The position numbers and the translations under genes were made by a program. A DNA stretch of 64,000 bases from contig JAKOGH010000198.1 in the NCBI GenBank assembly GCA_024811115.1, forward strand, positions 1 through 64,000. Direction: 5' to 3'. Shown in pieces: positions 13,071 to 26,138 of the stretch; within the stretch, counting starts at the first letter, position 1, and the number at the start of each line of letters is the position of its first letter. The DNA comes from Terana coerulea (lineage: Eukaryota; Basidiomycota; Agaricomycetes; Polyporales; Phanerochaetaceae). The notes under the pieces are model-generated. The model had not been told where the DNA came from and did not search any database. It worked only from the letters and a program-made list of their open reading frames with translations.

Positions 13071-16000
13071 TTAGGGCGACAACTTCAATGCCTGAGAGTC
13101 ATAGACTGGCAGCCCGCACGAGAAGTTCTCACACACGCGGACGTTCGGCTTTGCCCCAGGAAGATCGTCGTTCAGTAAGGCCCGCAAGGTGCCGTTGAAC
13201 CCCGCAAGTTCCTGGGGCGGGTTCTTGGGATCCAGCCGGATCAGTACTCGATTCGGCACGAAGTGTTGTTCGATAGTGCGCAGGAATGCGCTGGTCTCCG
13301 GTAGCTCTTTCCCACCCGTAACGATAAACTGTCGATTGCGTCAGATGGAGGCAGCGAACCATGGAGCTGGGCGACATACCTGCTTGTATCCTCTCTGGGC
13401 CACCATTGCACCGCTGACCATTGTGGCCAGTGCGTGCGGGGCGTAGTTGAGGAGCTGTGAGTTCGCCCGGATGATGCTCTGGGCCTTCTCCTGATAGTCC
13501 GAATGGCGGTCTTCTGCAAGGTGAGACAGCCGGTTCAGATTGTAGAGAGTGACTGAGACTGCACTTGGCTCGGCACCGTCCTAATACTCGATCTCAGCAA
13601 ATTTCCTCAGGTTATGAGTAAAGGCGCACCTGAGCGTCCTTCATCCGTACGAGAATAGTCGGATCTGGCGCAGAGGCGAAATAGCCACCACCTTCCTGAT
13701 CATAGAATAGCTCATCCTGCTTCCCTTGCAGACGAACTGCCCATGTTGCGTACTCCTCCTTTCCACTCGCTTCATACAGGTCCAGAAGCCCTGGAATGCA
13801 CATGGAATGAACGTCAGGGCCTTGAAAGAGCCTGTTTACAGACACACCTTGAATCAAGAACGCATAGTCATCAGCTTGTCCAGTAGGGCCAGGGCCCTCA
13901 CGGTAGCTGCGTCTCAGCTCGCCTGTCTCGTCATCATATAAATTGTTCTTGATGAACGCCGCAGAGTCTTGAGCGGCCTTCAATGCGCTCTCGCGATGTC
14001 CATCAATAACTTCAGCGGCTTTGGCCAGGCCAGAAATCTGGATGAAACCATAGTCAGACAGTTCAAGCAGTTTGCAGAGTCGGCACGAACCATAAGTCCG
14101 TTCCAGCAAGTGAGGATCTTGTCGTCGAGATGCGGCCTTGGCCTGTGCGCATCCCTGTGTGCCTTGAGGCGGCCAAGACAGCTGTCTAGCGCCACTTGTA
14201 CCTCTTCAGGACCCATGTTGAGTCTCTGTGCAGTCTCTTCCACGGAGAATGCAGTGTACAAGACGTTCTGTCCTTTCCCATCAGCACTGAATAAGATTGT
14301 AGCGCAAAACGCAGAAGACCAACCTGGCCCGTCAACTCCCCTTGTATGTCATGTTTGGGGTCACAGTTCCCGTCCCTCTTGACGCCGTAACGGAATTTAA
14401 ACATATAACGCACATCAGTATCTTCTCCGAGGATTTCGTCCAGTTGTTGTTCCGTCCACACGTAGAATGCACCTTCTTTCTTGACGGCGCTGTCATTTCC
14501 GGGTAGGGAGTCGGCGTCTTCGGCACTATAGAAGCCACCCTCGGGACTGCGGAGGTCCCTTGACACGTATGCTACGATGTCCACGGCCATGGCCTCTAAT
14601 GTCTTGCGGTCAGCGGATTCTGGAGGGAGCAACTGGGCCAATTCTACAGCTGATGTCAGAAGTTGGGCTTGATCGTATCTGGAAGTATATTGGTCAATGA
14701 CCATCGGCAGGGAGTTACATGGTTAAGGACTAACAGCATTTTCTCAACTGCGGGATAAAATGAATGAGTACCTCTCCCACGAAAGCCCTTAGACACTCAC
14801 AGTGAGGAACATGCCAATGATTATCGACAGAATATCTAGAAAACCCGCCTCCGACGACATCGCGAATGCCTCCGTTGTAAATTGCGACCATAGTCTCCAC
14901 GGCCATATCCCGAGCTTGCTCAGCATATTCACGGAACTTGTCGCTATTCACGTTGAGCGCAGCCAGCCGTGCTAAGAAATGAATAGTTTGTGAGGGAGAC
15001 GGGAACTTCGGCGCTCCTCCGAAGCCGCCGTGTTTGGCGTCAAACGTTTTTGCCAGACGTTTGTAGACTTCGACAGCGAGCTGAGGAATGTTGAGGTCTT
15101 CGGTGTGAGGAACAATCTAGAAACAATCAATACTATAACGTTGGCAGTAAAGACCTAACTTACGTCTGCCGAGTCTTTCAATTGTTCGATAATTTGTTTC
15201 CCGCTCTGCACACAGCGATCTCTGTCATCTTCCCACCTGGAAGCCTGCATAAGCTGAGCTCCACCACAGAGTATGAGAGGCATACAGTTCCGCTAGTTTG
15301 GCAAGAATGCTTCTGAATTGGCCTGGCGGAAAATAGGTCTGGAGCTTATTACACACTTGGAGCCTGTCGACGGCATGAAGCGACGTACCCCGGCAAAGAG
15401 TGGATGCAGGTCCGGTGTCAACCCTTGAAAGGTGTTAGGACAAGGTACTCAAACGTGGACCCCGTACTCACAAACAGACATGGGCCATCCACCACCACCA
15501 GATGTTGCTTGTAGGAACGTCATATATAGCCTGTCGACGTCGGGTCTTTCCTCTCTGTCAACCTAACCATGACCATTGGGTCCTAACTCACTACCTCAAA
15601 AATCAAATGTGAAGCCCGTACCTTGATGTTCACGTAAAGCTCGTTCATAACCTTAGCAGTGGTCTCATCCTCGAAGCTCTCATGAGCGAGCACATGGCAC
15701 CCTAGACATGTGGGTTACAATAGTGAGCTCAACAGCAAAAACATAGGACGTACAGTGGCAGGCAGAGTAGCCAACAGAGAGAAAGATGGGTTTCTCCTCG
15801 CGCTTTGCTTTCTCAAAGGCTTCGGTACCCCATTCGTACCAGTCCACCTGTGCGATAACACTGAGTTGTGCCTAGTAGTAATTCCCCAGGGCAACAACAT
15901 ACCGGGTTCTCTGCATGCTGTAGCAAGTACGGGCTTTTGCTTTCGCAAGTCTATTCAAGTGGCGGCCTCCACTGTGAGACGAACTTGAGCTCATGTTGGG

Positions 16001-16120
16001 CCTGTTGAAAGATGTGCTGAGACTCGTGACGATCCGTTGAAAATTCGATAAACGGCGCAGCTGAGGGTGGTAATTTTCTCTCAAAAATGTTGCTCTGAGT
16101 AGAGTGCGCGAAAGAAACAT
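13071..16120 (-). CDS. SPATA20/YyaL-type protein (thioredoxin-like DUF255 plus six-hairpin domain)
   Basis: The N-terminal thioredoxin-like DUF255 module contains [18 protein letters not shown] (about 15960-15905), [20 protein letters not shown] (about 15840-15780), the CHWC active-site-like motif split by an intron (about 15754/15700), and [20 protein letters not shown]...GGGGWPMSV (about 15560-15480). The six-hairpin glycosidase-like part follows, with [11 protein letters not shown] (about 14550-14510), [15 protein letters not shown] (about 14480-14430) and [12 protein letters not shown] (about 14130-14095). The end carries [15 protein letters not shown]. The substrate of this family is not established. 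The frame breaks at the T4 run 15935-15938 (reverse-strand A4 where A5 is needed) exactly inside the conserved AK-SPYLLQH block. The start at 16120 gives a basic, mitochondrial-like leader; Met at 15994 is the alternative. The gene shares a 330-bp divergent promoter with the derlin gene. Confidence 0.9.
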
Positions 16121-16450
16121 GGCATTTTGCCCAAATCTCCTCTGCCTTGTCGCTCTTTCGCTCAGCAGTGACGGAAAGAGTGGAAACTACGTGGGGATCT
16201 AAGATGCACAATGCCATCACCCCGATCAAACATGATCTCATAAGACCTAACCCCAGCACAGCACACATAAGGTTAGGGCTAGCACACACGCTCAACAGTA
16301 CGTGTCTTGTTGTACTAGTACGTGTCCGGATACGCGACTCTCCTGGTCCCTTCTACAGCTCCTATTCATACATACTCATATATCCTAGCAAGTAACTTGG
16401 AGACTCCACCTTTGCCATCTCCCGCCACCTGACGACGGAATCTAGCCAAC

Positions 16451-17436
16451 ATGTCGTTCATGGATGAAATCCGCAAGATACCACCAGTAACACGGACACT
16501 ATGCGCGTCGTCTCTGGCGGTCTCTATCCCCAGCATGCTGCAATTAGTGTCTCCATACAAGCTTGTATTTGTGAAGGAGCTTGTGATACAAAAGTTCGAG
16601 GTGGGAGGCAAAATACACTCGGTCATGCATGGGCGCATACGAATAATGATGGGAATGTAGGTTTGGAGAGTGTTTACCAGTTTCTTCCTGGGAGGTGAGC
16701 AGCTTATACCAGATGGAAGACAGCTCAGAGACTAACGGTCATGCAGGTAGTGGACTGAGTTATCTATTCGACTTCATTATGCTCTAGTACGCCAGATTTC
16801 TTCCAACCCGAACGTACTCACTAACCAAGTACCGTAGTCGAAATTCAAATGAGCTTGAGTCGTCCGTAACCTACGTGGCGCGTTCGGCCGACTATGCATG
16901 GCAGCTGCTGATTGCTGCTGGAGCCATATTGGTACGCTTTGCATACAACCTCCGAGGCGGAAGACACACATCTGACATTCCGACAGGCGATGAACATCCC
17001 ACTTGGCAGCTTCATACACTTCCGACCTCTGCTCGTTTGCCTCACCTATCTGTCTGCACAACTTGCGCCACCGGGATCCCAAACATCCCTGTTCGGGCTC
17101 ATCACGCTGCCCGTCGTTTACTTCCCTTACGCCATGATTGGGATGGACTTCATCATGGCTGGCCCGAAAGCTGCTGCGGCAAGCGTCACGGGTGCGGTTG
17201 TCGGGCATCTGTGGTGGTGGGGAGTACACAGCACTCGAGCAATGCAGTCGTATGGGACAGCGCCCACTTGGATGAAGAACTTCATTGATGGCCAGGCTAG
17301 GCCGGGAGGCGGAAGGCCGCAGGGTTCGAGCAGCGGCATTCATGTGTTCCCGGCGAGAGAGAGGGAGCAGCCTGCTGCTACGGGGACTTCAACCGGATAT
17401 AACTGGGGAAGTGGGCACAGATTGGGAAGTGAATGA
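16451..17436 (+). CDS. derlin (DER1 family, ER-associated degradation)
   Basis: This is a rhomboid-like pseudoprotease of the ER membrane that takes part in retrotranslocation of misfolded proteins (family knowledge). The exons join as MSFMDEIRKIPPVTRTL..., KFE|VWRVFTSFFLG (holding the conserved WR motif; intron about 16600-16658), GLSYLFDFIMLY (about 16750-16787), RSADYAWQLLIAAGAIL and AMNIPLGSFIHFRPLL (about 16988). The last hydrophobic part includes AASVTGAVVGHLWWWG with a GxxxG, followed by a polar Gly/Ser-rich cytosolic tail ending at 17436. The predicted length of about 250 residues is usual for Der1/derlin. No catalytic Ser-His pair is expected or seen. The gene is divergent from the SPATA20-like gene and convergent with the permease gene about 120 bp away. 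Confidence 0.93.
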
Positions 17437-17556
17437 GTTGTACCTCCGTTTATCTTCTATGAATGTACTTATAGCCTTCCAATATGGATTGAGTTAAAAT
17501 TTTGACTAGTTTCAAGAACCATCGTCGAATAGGGGGGAGTCATCATCTGCACCATT

Positions 17557-19777
17557 TCACCTTCCAAACACAGACTTTTCTAGGACCCTCAACCCACAAT
17601 ACACAACGAACGCTACCACAGAGCCCACCAGAATACCGATATCACCTGTCCCTGAGTTCGCTATTGGACCTGTGTACCACACCTGCGACATGCATGGAAT
17701 AATGATGCCGAAAGCGCACAAGAAGGCCAACAGAGCTGCTAGCCCTGGCGGAAGGCGAGAGGGCCTGTCGAAGACTTCGATGTCGTACGCCGAGAAACGT
17801 CCTTTCCGAAATATGAGGTGCTCTGTAATGATAATAACTCCAAAGACGCAGGACCAGTACCCAATGATGCCTAAGCATGGCGTCAGAGACATATTTTATA
17901 CGGACGGCCGCTGAGAGAAGATGACGCGTACTGATTACATCTACGAAGGTAGCATAGAAATGGGTTGCGCCGACGATGGCGACCGGAACCAAACTGGTTG
18001 TGTAAACTTGTCAGCCCACGCTGCTGAGACACCGGGACTAAATAACCCACATTGCCTCGGAGATGAACACAAACACCCATCTCGGCACTTTCGCAAACCA
18101 GCCAGAAATAGTCATGAAGCTGCTGGAAAAGGTGTACATCGTCGGAGCGGTTGCGCTGGGTATTGAGAGAGCCAACAGGACGGTCAGGAACTTCCCGAAG
18201 CCGCCAAGAGGGGACAAAACAGCTTCGATGAGCCCGCCAATGCTGTTGCCGTTGTCGAACCCTGCTTCCCATGATGGTACCCCAAATGCTGAGGCTGCGA
18301 AGATAGCTCCCAGGTAATGTGCTGTAAGCTGTTGTCCAGCACTCCAGCTTCAGAACAACAAATGAGAGGATGAAATTTGAATTGAAGGACGAACGCTGGA
18401 CACGAAGAATCCAAGGTATGTGTACACGAATATCCTTCGGCTATCATGAGGTAAGACCACCAACGTCGTCAGAAATGTCACCATCCTATAAAAGTGAGAC
18501 GCACCTCGAAGCCTTCTCATTATGATAGACCCCATAATCGGGCGTCATAGTGCACCAACTGATCACACTGGATGCAGTCGTTGTCGCAAATGTGATGACT
18601 GACGATGCGGTAACTGGCGCGGTCGCAGGGGCATTGGTGAGATGCTTCCCACCAACGCCGAGCATTATGATGAACGTGATAACATTCGGGATCCACGCTG
18701 CACTTTCATACCTGGTGAGACAAGTGAGCATAAGACCAGTTGAGGAGGAAGATGAAGGGTAAGTACCAGTGAATGACTTTGTACCCGCAAAACGTTACCT
18801 GCGAGTTTTTCAATATCGAAACCTCCAACCGTGACCTAACCAACGGACTTACCGCCAAGGAGATGAGGCCAATGATGACAATTCCGAGCGTATCATTAAG
18901 ATGACCATCTGACACGCTAGCCAACGTCTGGCCACCGATAATACAATTGAGTATGAGGAAGCCTTGCATTGAGAATACGTTCAGTGCAGCAGGAAGCATC
19001 GCTGGGTAGTATCTATTTTCTACGTGAGCCGAAGGTATAGAATCATTGCACGTCAAAGGGACGTACCCCCATGAATATCGAGCTTGTACCATGGAGCGCA
19101 TGCCTAGCTTAGGGCCAAAGACTGCGCTATCCACGAATACTAGTGTCAGCTTAGCGTCTCGATTGTATTGCGACGGCTGCTTACAAATATGCCGGTACAG
19201 TGCAAGAACTGCAGAAGCCATGTTTTCAGGATGATGATCGTACACCCAAGACATGAACAGCTACTTACAGCAAATCCACCACCAACAAAATTATTAGACA
19301 TTGCTTCGTGCCCAGCCCGAAGAAAGCAGGCCCGGCCGCTCCAGTGCCGAGCCTGTCACGTACAACATGCTCAGCTCATCTGAGATGACGAAATAGTAAA
19401 GATAAAAATGTAACGTACCCTAGCACGTTCATATTGGCCGAGAACCAGACGAAGAACATCTGGAACATCCGTGTATCTGTACGTGACTCCGGTGGGATAG
19501 GGTCAATCCTATGAATTAAAAGTATTTACATTAATTCGCAACCATTGGAACATCATCCTCAGCTTTCCTACCCTGTGGTTTCTACTCCATAGCGAGTGAG
19601 GAAGTATGTGACCCTCTCGAGTAATGCGCCAAGTCCTGACTTAGGGACGGAGGTCAACGGCGCAGAAGGCCCGGGAACCGACTCGTCCGGCTGCGACTGC
19701 AGGCTTCCTTTCTCCGGATCCTGTATCCCAGACACATCCCTTTCGCCTTTGGGATATGTATCCTTTTCACTCTGCAT
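17557..19777 (-). CDS. purine-cytosine permease, FCY2 type (NCS1 family)
   Basis: This is a plasma-membrane proton symporter for cytosine and purines by family. The N-terminal cytosolic segment (MQSEKDTYPKGERD...) leads into LLERVTYFLTRYGVETTGIDP (about 19610-19510). Then follow MFQMFFVWFSANMNVLGL (about 19470-19420), GTKQ/FGP-type segments, LGMRSMVQARYSWGY (about 19110-19065), IPSALNVFSMQGFLILNCIIGGQTLASVSDG (about 19040-18905), ESAAWIPNVITFIIMLGVGG (about 18715-18655) and ISWCTMTPDYGVYH (about 18565-18525). The closing helices lie at about 17890-17560. About twelve membrane spans are distributed over many short exons. The permease is about 500 residues, normal for Fcy2. Specificity among cytosine, adenine, guanine and hypoxanthine cannot be told from the sequence. 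Confidence 0.9.
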
Positions 19778-20065
19778 GTTGATGCTCGGCGTTGGCGGCC
19801 TGGAGGAGTGGAGGAGGGGGCGGCAGAGATAGCTTCCGGCAGGGAGTGGGTCTTTATACTCGCCATCAATGCAGCACGTGGGCGATAAGAGGAGTCAAGA
19901 AGGATCAGTTGCGGGCGTTGGAAGCTGGCCTTGTGGGCACCCAACACCTTGAAAAAAGCAAATCGTGGGCGTGAGTACAAGACAGCAGGAGTATAGCAGC
20001 AAAGGAGTGCCTACGCATTGCCGCAGAAAATCAGCGCCATCCTCAAAATTCCGTGCAAATTGCTA

Positions 20066-22032
20066 TCATATTTGAGCGAAAGCCTCGTGTTGCTCGTCTG
20101 TCCTTTGTGCTGTGTGCTGTGTCTCAGCTTCGTCCATGACCTGTCGACACATGTTATGTCAGCGTATTCAATCACAAGACGCTGTTAAACAAGTGACGAA
20201 CGGACCTCCTTGAATGTGTCCGGATTCCATGCGGCTTCCGCTCTTTCAATCTCTGTTTCTGGGAGCCACCACTCGAGAACCATATAAAATAGACAGTCGA
20301 CGAGGAAAATGATAGTAAATATTGGTCCGAAAAAGCGGCCTAAGCTCATGTTCCTGCGAAGCGGGTAAAAGTCGTAAGCCAGAGGTAGCAAATACGTGGA
20401 ATAACACGGTCTACCTGCCAACTCTGGTCCAAAATTCGAACGGTTCGGAGCTCATCACATCGGCGTACACCCGCTCGATACGCTCGGTCACGTCTTCCCA
20501 TGTGTAAAATCCCCTCGCTCTCTCATGAGCTAGTTGAGGAGAGTGCGCACCAGACTGGATGTGACGGATGGCATGCGAAGTTGCACGGAACAGATCTGGA
20601 CAGGTTTACTTTCAGCACAAATTAGTCGGTATGGTGAGCCAGACCTGCCGTCTTCCTCGGGCGAGGCAAACATGATCATCCCTTTGCCTTCAGAGTCCCC
20701 TACAGCCAGGTCCTCCAGCTCCTTCTCCGAATTGCCAAGGGGTAGAATCTCTGGGACGCCGCCGACCCGGGTCGCAACGACGTACAACCCAGCGCAAGCG
20801 GCCTCTAATATGGCGATACCGAAAGACTCGGTCAATGAGGTACTAAGGAAGATTTGGCCCCGTGTTAAGACCTTCAAATATCAGTAAGCATCGAAGATAT
20901 GCGTATGGAACGAGAAAGAATGAAGTGAAGGAGCTAAGAGCAGAAGCTCTGATAAAGGCAAGACCCCATCGGCGTAGTCTAGATAGTCTGGAACTGTAAA
21001 ACTCACGTTGCGCACATCGGTGGGCTTTACGCTCCCAATGAGTTCTATCCTATCTTGAAGCGCATATTTCTCGCGCATCTGGAGCATATCAATCATCTTC
21101 GGACCGTTTCCACCTTGGAATGTCATCGAGGGCAAGACGATTAAGTGACTCGCTTGTAAGTTTCTCACGCAAAGCTCACCGACGAGAAATTTAACATTTG
21201 GAAATGCCTTGCAGATACGTGGAGCGACCGCGACAAGGAGGTCAATGCCCTTGCGATATGCTAGGCGAGAGACCACCACGATTGTAACTGTGAAGATTCG
21301 AGTGAGTGGGCAGACCACCGTGGAAGCGTTGCTATGAACTTGCCGATGTCGGTTCTGACTTCGTCCTGGTTAGGCTTGAACAGATCCGCCACGAGTGCAT
21401 TGGGTATAACGTAGGTGGTCTCTGGCAGCAGCCGAGCGCGTAGTACGGTGTTCTCGCGCCCAGTATGTGATACGCAAATGACCCTGTCTACGCTTCTGAG
21501 AGCGCCCTCAAGCAGTTTGTTGGTGAGAATCGACGCAGCGTCGTCGAGACCAAATAAGCTGTGGTCTGTAAGACCGTTCTCACACCCATGTGATGGGCGT
21601 GAAGGATTCCTTCGTGAGCCATACTTGAGAGCGATGCGTGAGCGTGAATGAGTTGGACGCCTTCGCGTATAACGATGGTGCGCAAGTATGGCAAGAAGCA
21701 GAAGAAGTTGGGCAAAGTAGCGGACGACGCGATTGTTCGCAGCGGGATGTAGTATACTTTCAAACCGGGGAGCAGCCATCGCACACCGACACGAGAGGGT
21801 GGATGAGAGTGAGTGATTACTATAACCTAGTAGTACATTGAATTTTGTGCGCGCAACCGGGTTGATTACACTCACCTTATGCCCTCGTTTAATGAGGTTG
21901 GCAGAAAGCATATGGATGTGACTCTCCACACCGCCCACGTTAGGGTGGAAGAAGTCACATACCATCCTATTCATGTTTCAGCAACACATGATTACAGACA
22001 TATAGGACCTACGCGATCGTAAGGGCCTGCAT
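20066..22032 (-). CDS. GPI3: PIG-A/GPI3, catalytic subunit of GPI-GlcNAc transferase
   Basis: This GT4 glycosyltransferase transfers GlcNAc from UDP-GlcNAc to phosphatidylinositol on the cytosolic face of the ER, the first step of GPI-anchor synthesis. The start ATG at 22032 gives MQALTIA, joined by an intron to [20 protein letters not shown] (about 21975-21905). Further landmarks are [10 protein letters not shown] (about 21765), [21 protein letters not shown] (about 21650-21590), [22 protein letters not shown] (about 21565-21500), [20 protein letters not shown] (about 21480-21420), [20 protein letters not shown] (about 21285-21220), [22 protein letters not shown] (about 20855-20790) and [11 protein letters not shown] (about 20770). 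The C-terminal membrane anchor is at about 20340-20270. The tail is spliced once more to a stop at 20066. A one-base deletion is needed at the AA run 21570-21571 before TDHSLFG. Confidence 0.92.
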
Positions 22033-22273
22033 TTCGTGGAGGTACAGTAACGATGTGAAGATCAGTGCACGGTCACGGTTCAGGACTTGCAGGCGGCGCC
22101 CGGAGACGCATCGAAGTGTCCGGGGTCTCACGCTCCGGAGGCACGATCGGGGTCAAGCTTCCGACTGATGGTGAGCTCTGCAGTGGGTTAAGGTTACACA
22201 CCTGTAGAGGCCAAACCACCACCTCACCTCTCACCTATTCCCTCATTCCCGTTGCCTCTTGGGCTTCAAAGAC
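22033..22273. promoter_or_regulatory. divergent promoter region of GPI3 and SPT5
   Basis: Only about 240 bp separate the start codons of two divergently transcribed housekeeping genes, so this interval should contain both core promoters. I see no clear TATA box. The SPT5 side is pyrimidine-rich (ccaccacctcacctctcacc, 22215-22234), as is common just upstream of fungal start codons. Confidence 0.5.
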
Positions 22274-25200
22274 ATGTCCGATGCTGAAGAAGACCCCGTG
22301 CTGAACCAGGAGGAAGAGGAGAACGAGGAGGATTTCGGCGAGGAGGCGCCCCGGGAGAGCAAAGGGAAGGACAGACGAAGGGACTATGACGATGAGGATG
22401 AGGAGGAAGAGGAGGAAGAGGAGGAGGAGGAAGAAGATGAGGAAGATGAGGATGCTGGCGCGGAACGTGGCAAGAAACGGGCTAAGGTTCGTCTGACAGT
22501 AGAAGCCTAGTTCTGTATTGACAATGTCTCAGCATCGGCACAAACGTCCTGCTGTGAACCGTTTCCTCGATGTCGAAGCCGAAGTGGACGAGGACGAGGA
22601 GGAAGATGAGGACGAGGACGAATACGGCCGAGGTCAGTCTGCGTTCACTGGCGTCCGCTTCCTTCATCTTATGCTGCTGGGTTCATAGACGAGTTCATTG
22701 CGGAGGGAGCTGAAGGCGACGATAATGACCTGGTACCTCGCGCCGCTGTCAATGCGCGGCTCAATATGGAGCGCGATCTCGACGACCAAGACTTGGCCAA
22801 GATTGCTGCCAGCTTCAGCGAGCGGTCTAAACGGACAACCGTACGGTATACAGGAGATATGAATGAAGTGCCTCAACGCCTTCTCATGCCCTCCGTCCAC
22901 GACGCGAACTTGTGGCAAGTCCGGGTCAAGGTGCGCCTCTTTTACCATATATTCATGTGAGATAGTTCCAACTGTGAAATGGCACTTACAGCCGGGCAAA
23001 GAGAGGGACATCGTATTCAGTCTTATGCGCAAGTCCATAGACCTCGAGTTCAGCAACCGTCCTCTCCACATTCTCTCCGCTTTCCAACGCGATTCTCTTG
23101 CCGGCATGATCTATGTTGAAGCGCGCAGTGCGAAACAGGTCCAAGAAGCCTGCAATGGCCTCGTCGGTGTGTACCCAAGTCGAGGCATCGTTCTAGTGCC
23201 GATCGAGGAAATGGCGAGCCTGCTGCAAATCAAGAAGCAGGATCTCACGGTTACGCCTGGAAGCTGGGTCCGTATTCGGCGTGGCAAGTACCAGGGCGAT
23301 TTGGCGCAGGTCATGGACATCACGGAGAACGGAGAAGAAGTCGGTCTGAAGTTTATACCTCGGATTGACCTGAACCCCAAGGAAGAGACGACTGTCACAG
23401 TGGACGGCAAGAAGCGGAAGAAGCTCCCACAGGCACCTCCTTCTCCATGCGCCCGCCTCAGCGGTTCTTCAACTACGAGGAGGTTGTCAAAGTCTACGGT
23501 CGCAAGGGAGTCTCCAAGCGGAACCAGGTCTACGTGTTTCAGAACGACACCTACAAGGACGGTTTCATCGAAAAGGACTTCAAGCTGTCAGCCTTGCAGC
23601 TCGAGGACGTCAACCCTACGCTGGATGAGATCACCCAGTTCACTCGTGGTCAGGATGGTGCCGAAAACGACGCGAACATTGACCTTTCCATTATTGCGGA
23701 GGCATCGAGGAAGGCCGCGATTGCTGTTCTGCAACCTGGTGATCACGTCGAGGTATTCGAGGGCGAACAGGCCGGCGTCCACGGTACCGTTCACGCTATC
23801 GAGCAGGATGTCGTGACTATCCAGCCGGTCGGAGTGGAGTTTGACGGGCAGCGGATACAACTGCCGGCGCGCAGTGTACGCAAGCGCTTCAAACCCGGAG
23901 ATCACGTCAAAGTCATGACGGGCAAGAACTCAGATGAGACTGGCCTCGTCGTTTCGGTCATTGATAATGTGGTCACTTTTCTCTCAGACATGTCTATGCA
24001 GGAGGTACGTGTTCAAGATAAACATTTTGAATGCATACTAATGCTGCCACCTTTTCAGGTGTCTGTCTTCTCCAAAGATCTTCGTGAGGCAGCCGAAGTT
24101 GGGACGGGTACGAACGTGGTTGGCAACTACGAATTGCATGATCTCGTTCAACTCGAGTAAGTTTCATAGGTCTTAGCATTTTATAAGCCGCTCTGAATCT
24201 CTGTTTGCGGCGCTCGTTAGCCTTCAAACTGTAGGTGTCATATTCAAGACGGAACGTGACTCGTTCCGCGTTCTCGATCAAAACGGCCAAGTGCGCCTGG
24301 TCAAACCTCACCAGATAACCATGAGCCGAGATTCGCGCAGGGCCATTGCTACTGACTCAGAAGGTCACGAGCTGCGCATTGGAGACAACGTCAAGGAAGT
24401 CGAAGGCGAGGTAGTCTTTTTCAGGTCCTATATATATTGCACGTGGGTATTAACATAATCTGGATTATAGGGCCGGAAAGGGCGAGTCCTACACTCTCAC
24501 CAGTCTTTCTATGCATTCCTGTTCAATCGCGACATCACGGAGAACAACGGTGTTTTCGTCACCCGCGCCCGTTCGCTTCAGTCGCTTGCTCCCAAGGGTA
24601 ACATGAAGCTGGGCTCTGCAGACTTGTCAAAGATGAACCCAGCAATGAGCGGTGGCGCCAGTGGCGGAATGGTGGGTTCCGGTAACATGGGCAGAGGACC
24701 ACGGGATCGGCTCATTGGCGTATCCGTTCAAGTCATACAAGGCCCTCGTAAAGGCTACGTTGGCTTGATCAAAGATACAAATGGTAACATTGCCCGCGTG
24801 GAGCTTAGTACCGGAAACCAAATTATCATGATTGACAAGTCCAAGCTGATGCGCAGACTGTACGTGTCCCTTCCAACTACCTTCATCAGCATTTTATGTT
24901 GACAACGCCCTTCACAGCCCCAACGGCACGCTTGAGCCACTCGAGGCGGCCGGCCAGTTCAACAACAGGTCTATGGGACCTCCGCAAGGTGGCGGCGGCT
25001 TCGGACAGTCGTCATGGGGCGGCGGGGGCGGCGGCACGAACAACCGTACGCCCAACCCATACAATGCAGGGCGCACACCAAACCCGTACGCCTCCAAAAC
25101 ACCTGCGTGGTCCTCCGACTCCCGAACACCAAACCCCTACGCCGCTGGAGGCGGAAAACCCCTGCATGGAACGCCAGCTCAAGAACGCCGAACCCACATC

Positions 25201-26138
25201 TGGATATGTCTGGGCGGACCCCGGCGTGGAACGCCTCCTCGCGGACGCCTAACCCGTACGCCTCCGCCGCTGCTGGTGCAAGCGGAGGATGGGGCGGTGC
25301 GACGCCGAAACCGGATTGGGGCGGTCGAACGCCCGCCATGCCGGCGAACGGCGGGGTGTCATCGTGGGGCGGCCAGACACCTAGGCAGCAACAGCAGTGG
25401 GGTGGCTCAACTCCCAGAGGCGATTGGGGAGGGAGTTCACAATGGGTATGTCGTTCTGTGGCGTTTTTGTCGCGCTGGTCTGACTGTGGCGCGTCACAAA
25501 CAGGAGCCATCTCATAGCGCGCCGACACCAGCTTGGGGTGCCCCGACTCCTGCGCCTACAGCACCAACACCAGGCACTTGGCTTGGAAACTACGGCATGA
25601 CACCTGGAGCCCTGGGCTTCGACGATGCTCAGCTGTCGGGGGCTGAAGAAGGTGCGTTCTTGTCGTGCTGAGTCTACGCAATGTTAGGGCCTAATACATC
25701 TACGCAGACCCCATACCAGAGAAGTGGCTACTCAATCCGAAGCTGGCTGATAAGCGTGGCTACATCTGTACGGTGGAAAACTCGTTCAAACACGGCAGCG
25801 AACCTGGCTGGTTGAACGGCGACTACGAGGCCGACCTGGTTGTCGTGCAGTCCGTCTTCAACGCCAACAACGATCAATACTCGTCGAGGGCGCGGATCGA
25901 GCTCCTCAAGAAAACTAGCGCTGAACCATTGCCGGAAATCCCTGTTCAGTACCTTCGCCCCACGCATCCGGACATGCCTGGCCAGGAATGTATCATCCTA
26001 TTCGGAGACCACAGAGGCACCAAAGTCGTTCTGAAGGAGATGACGGGCCCGAACACTGTGCTGGTCGTCGCGTCGGAATCTCGTTTGATCATCGAGACTT
26101 CAATGAGGCAGCTGGGTGTTGTTCAGTCCACCCAGTAG
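22274..26138 (+). CDS. SPT5: transcription elongation factor SPT5
   Basis: This is the large DSIF subunit, which binds RNA polymerase II with Spt4. The ATG at 22274 starts MSDAEEDP and a strongly acidic N-terminus (poly-Glu/Asp, 22300-22620). The NGN domain follows (LWQVRVKPGKERDIVFSLM to ...GVYPSRGIVLVPIEEM, about 22910-23210). KOW domains come next, with VTPGSWVRIRRGKYQGDLAQV (about 23250-23310), PGDHVEVFEGEQAGVHGTV (about 23735-23790), PGDHVKVMTGKNSDETGLV (about 23895-23950) and VQVIQGPRKGYVGLIKD (about 24725-24778). The C-terminal repeat region (about 25035-25260) carries TPNPYA and TPAWNASS units. A last KOW-like domain (about 25745-26125) contains WLNGDYEADLVVV. Two one-base deletions break the frame: near 23423 (before the MRPPQRFFNYEEV block) and at A4 25155-25158 in the repeats. 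Roughly 1,050-1,100 residues. Confidence 0.94.

Noticed and set aside
15930..15945. Programmed ribosomal frameshift in the SPATA20-like gene
   Set aside because: The site is a plain short A run with no slippery heptamer, and similar lesions occur in many unrelated genes of the window, so a sequence error is simpler.
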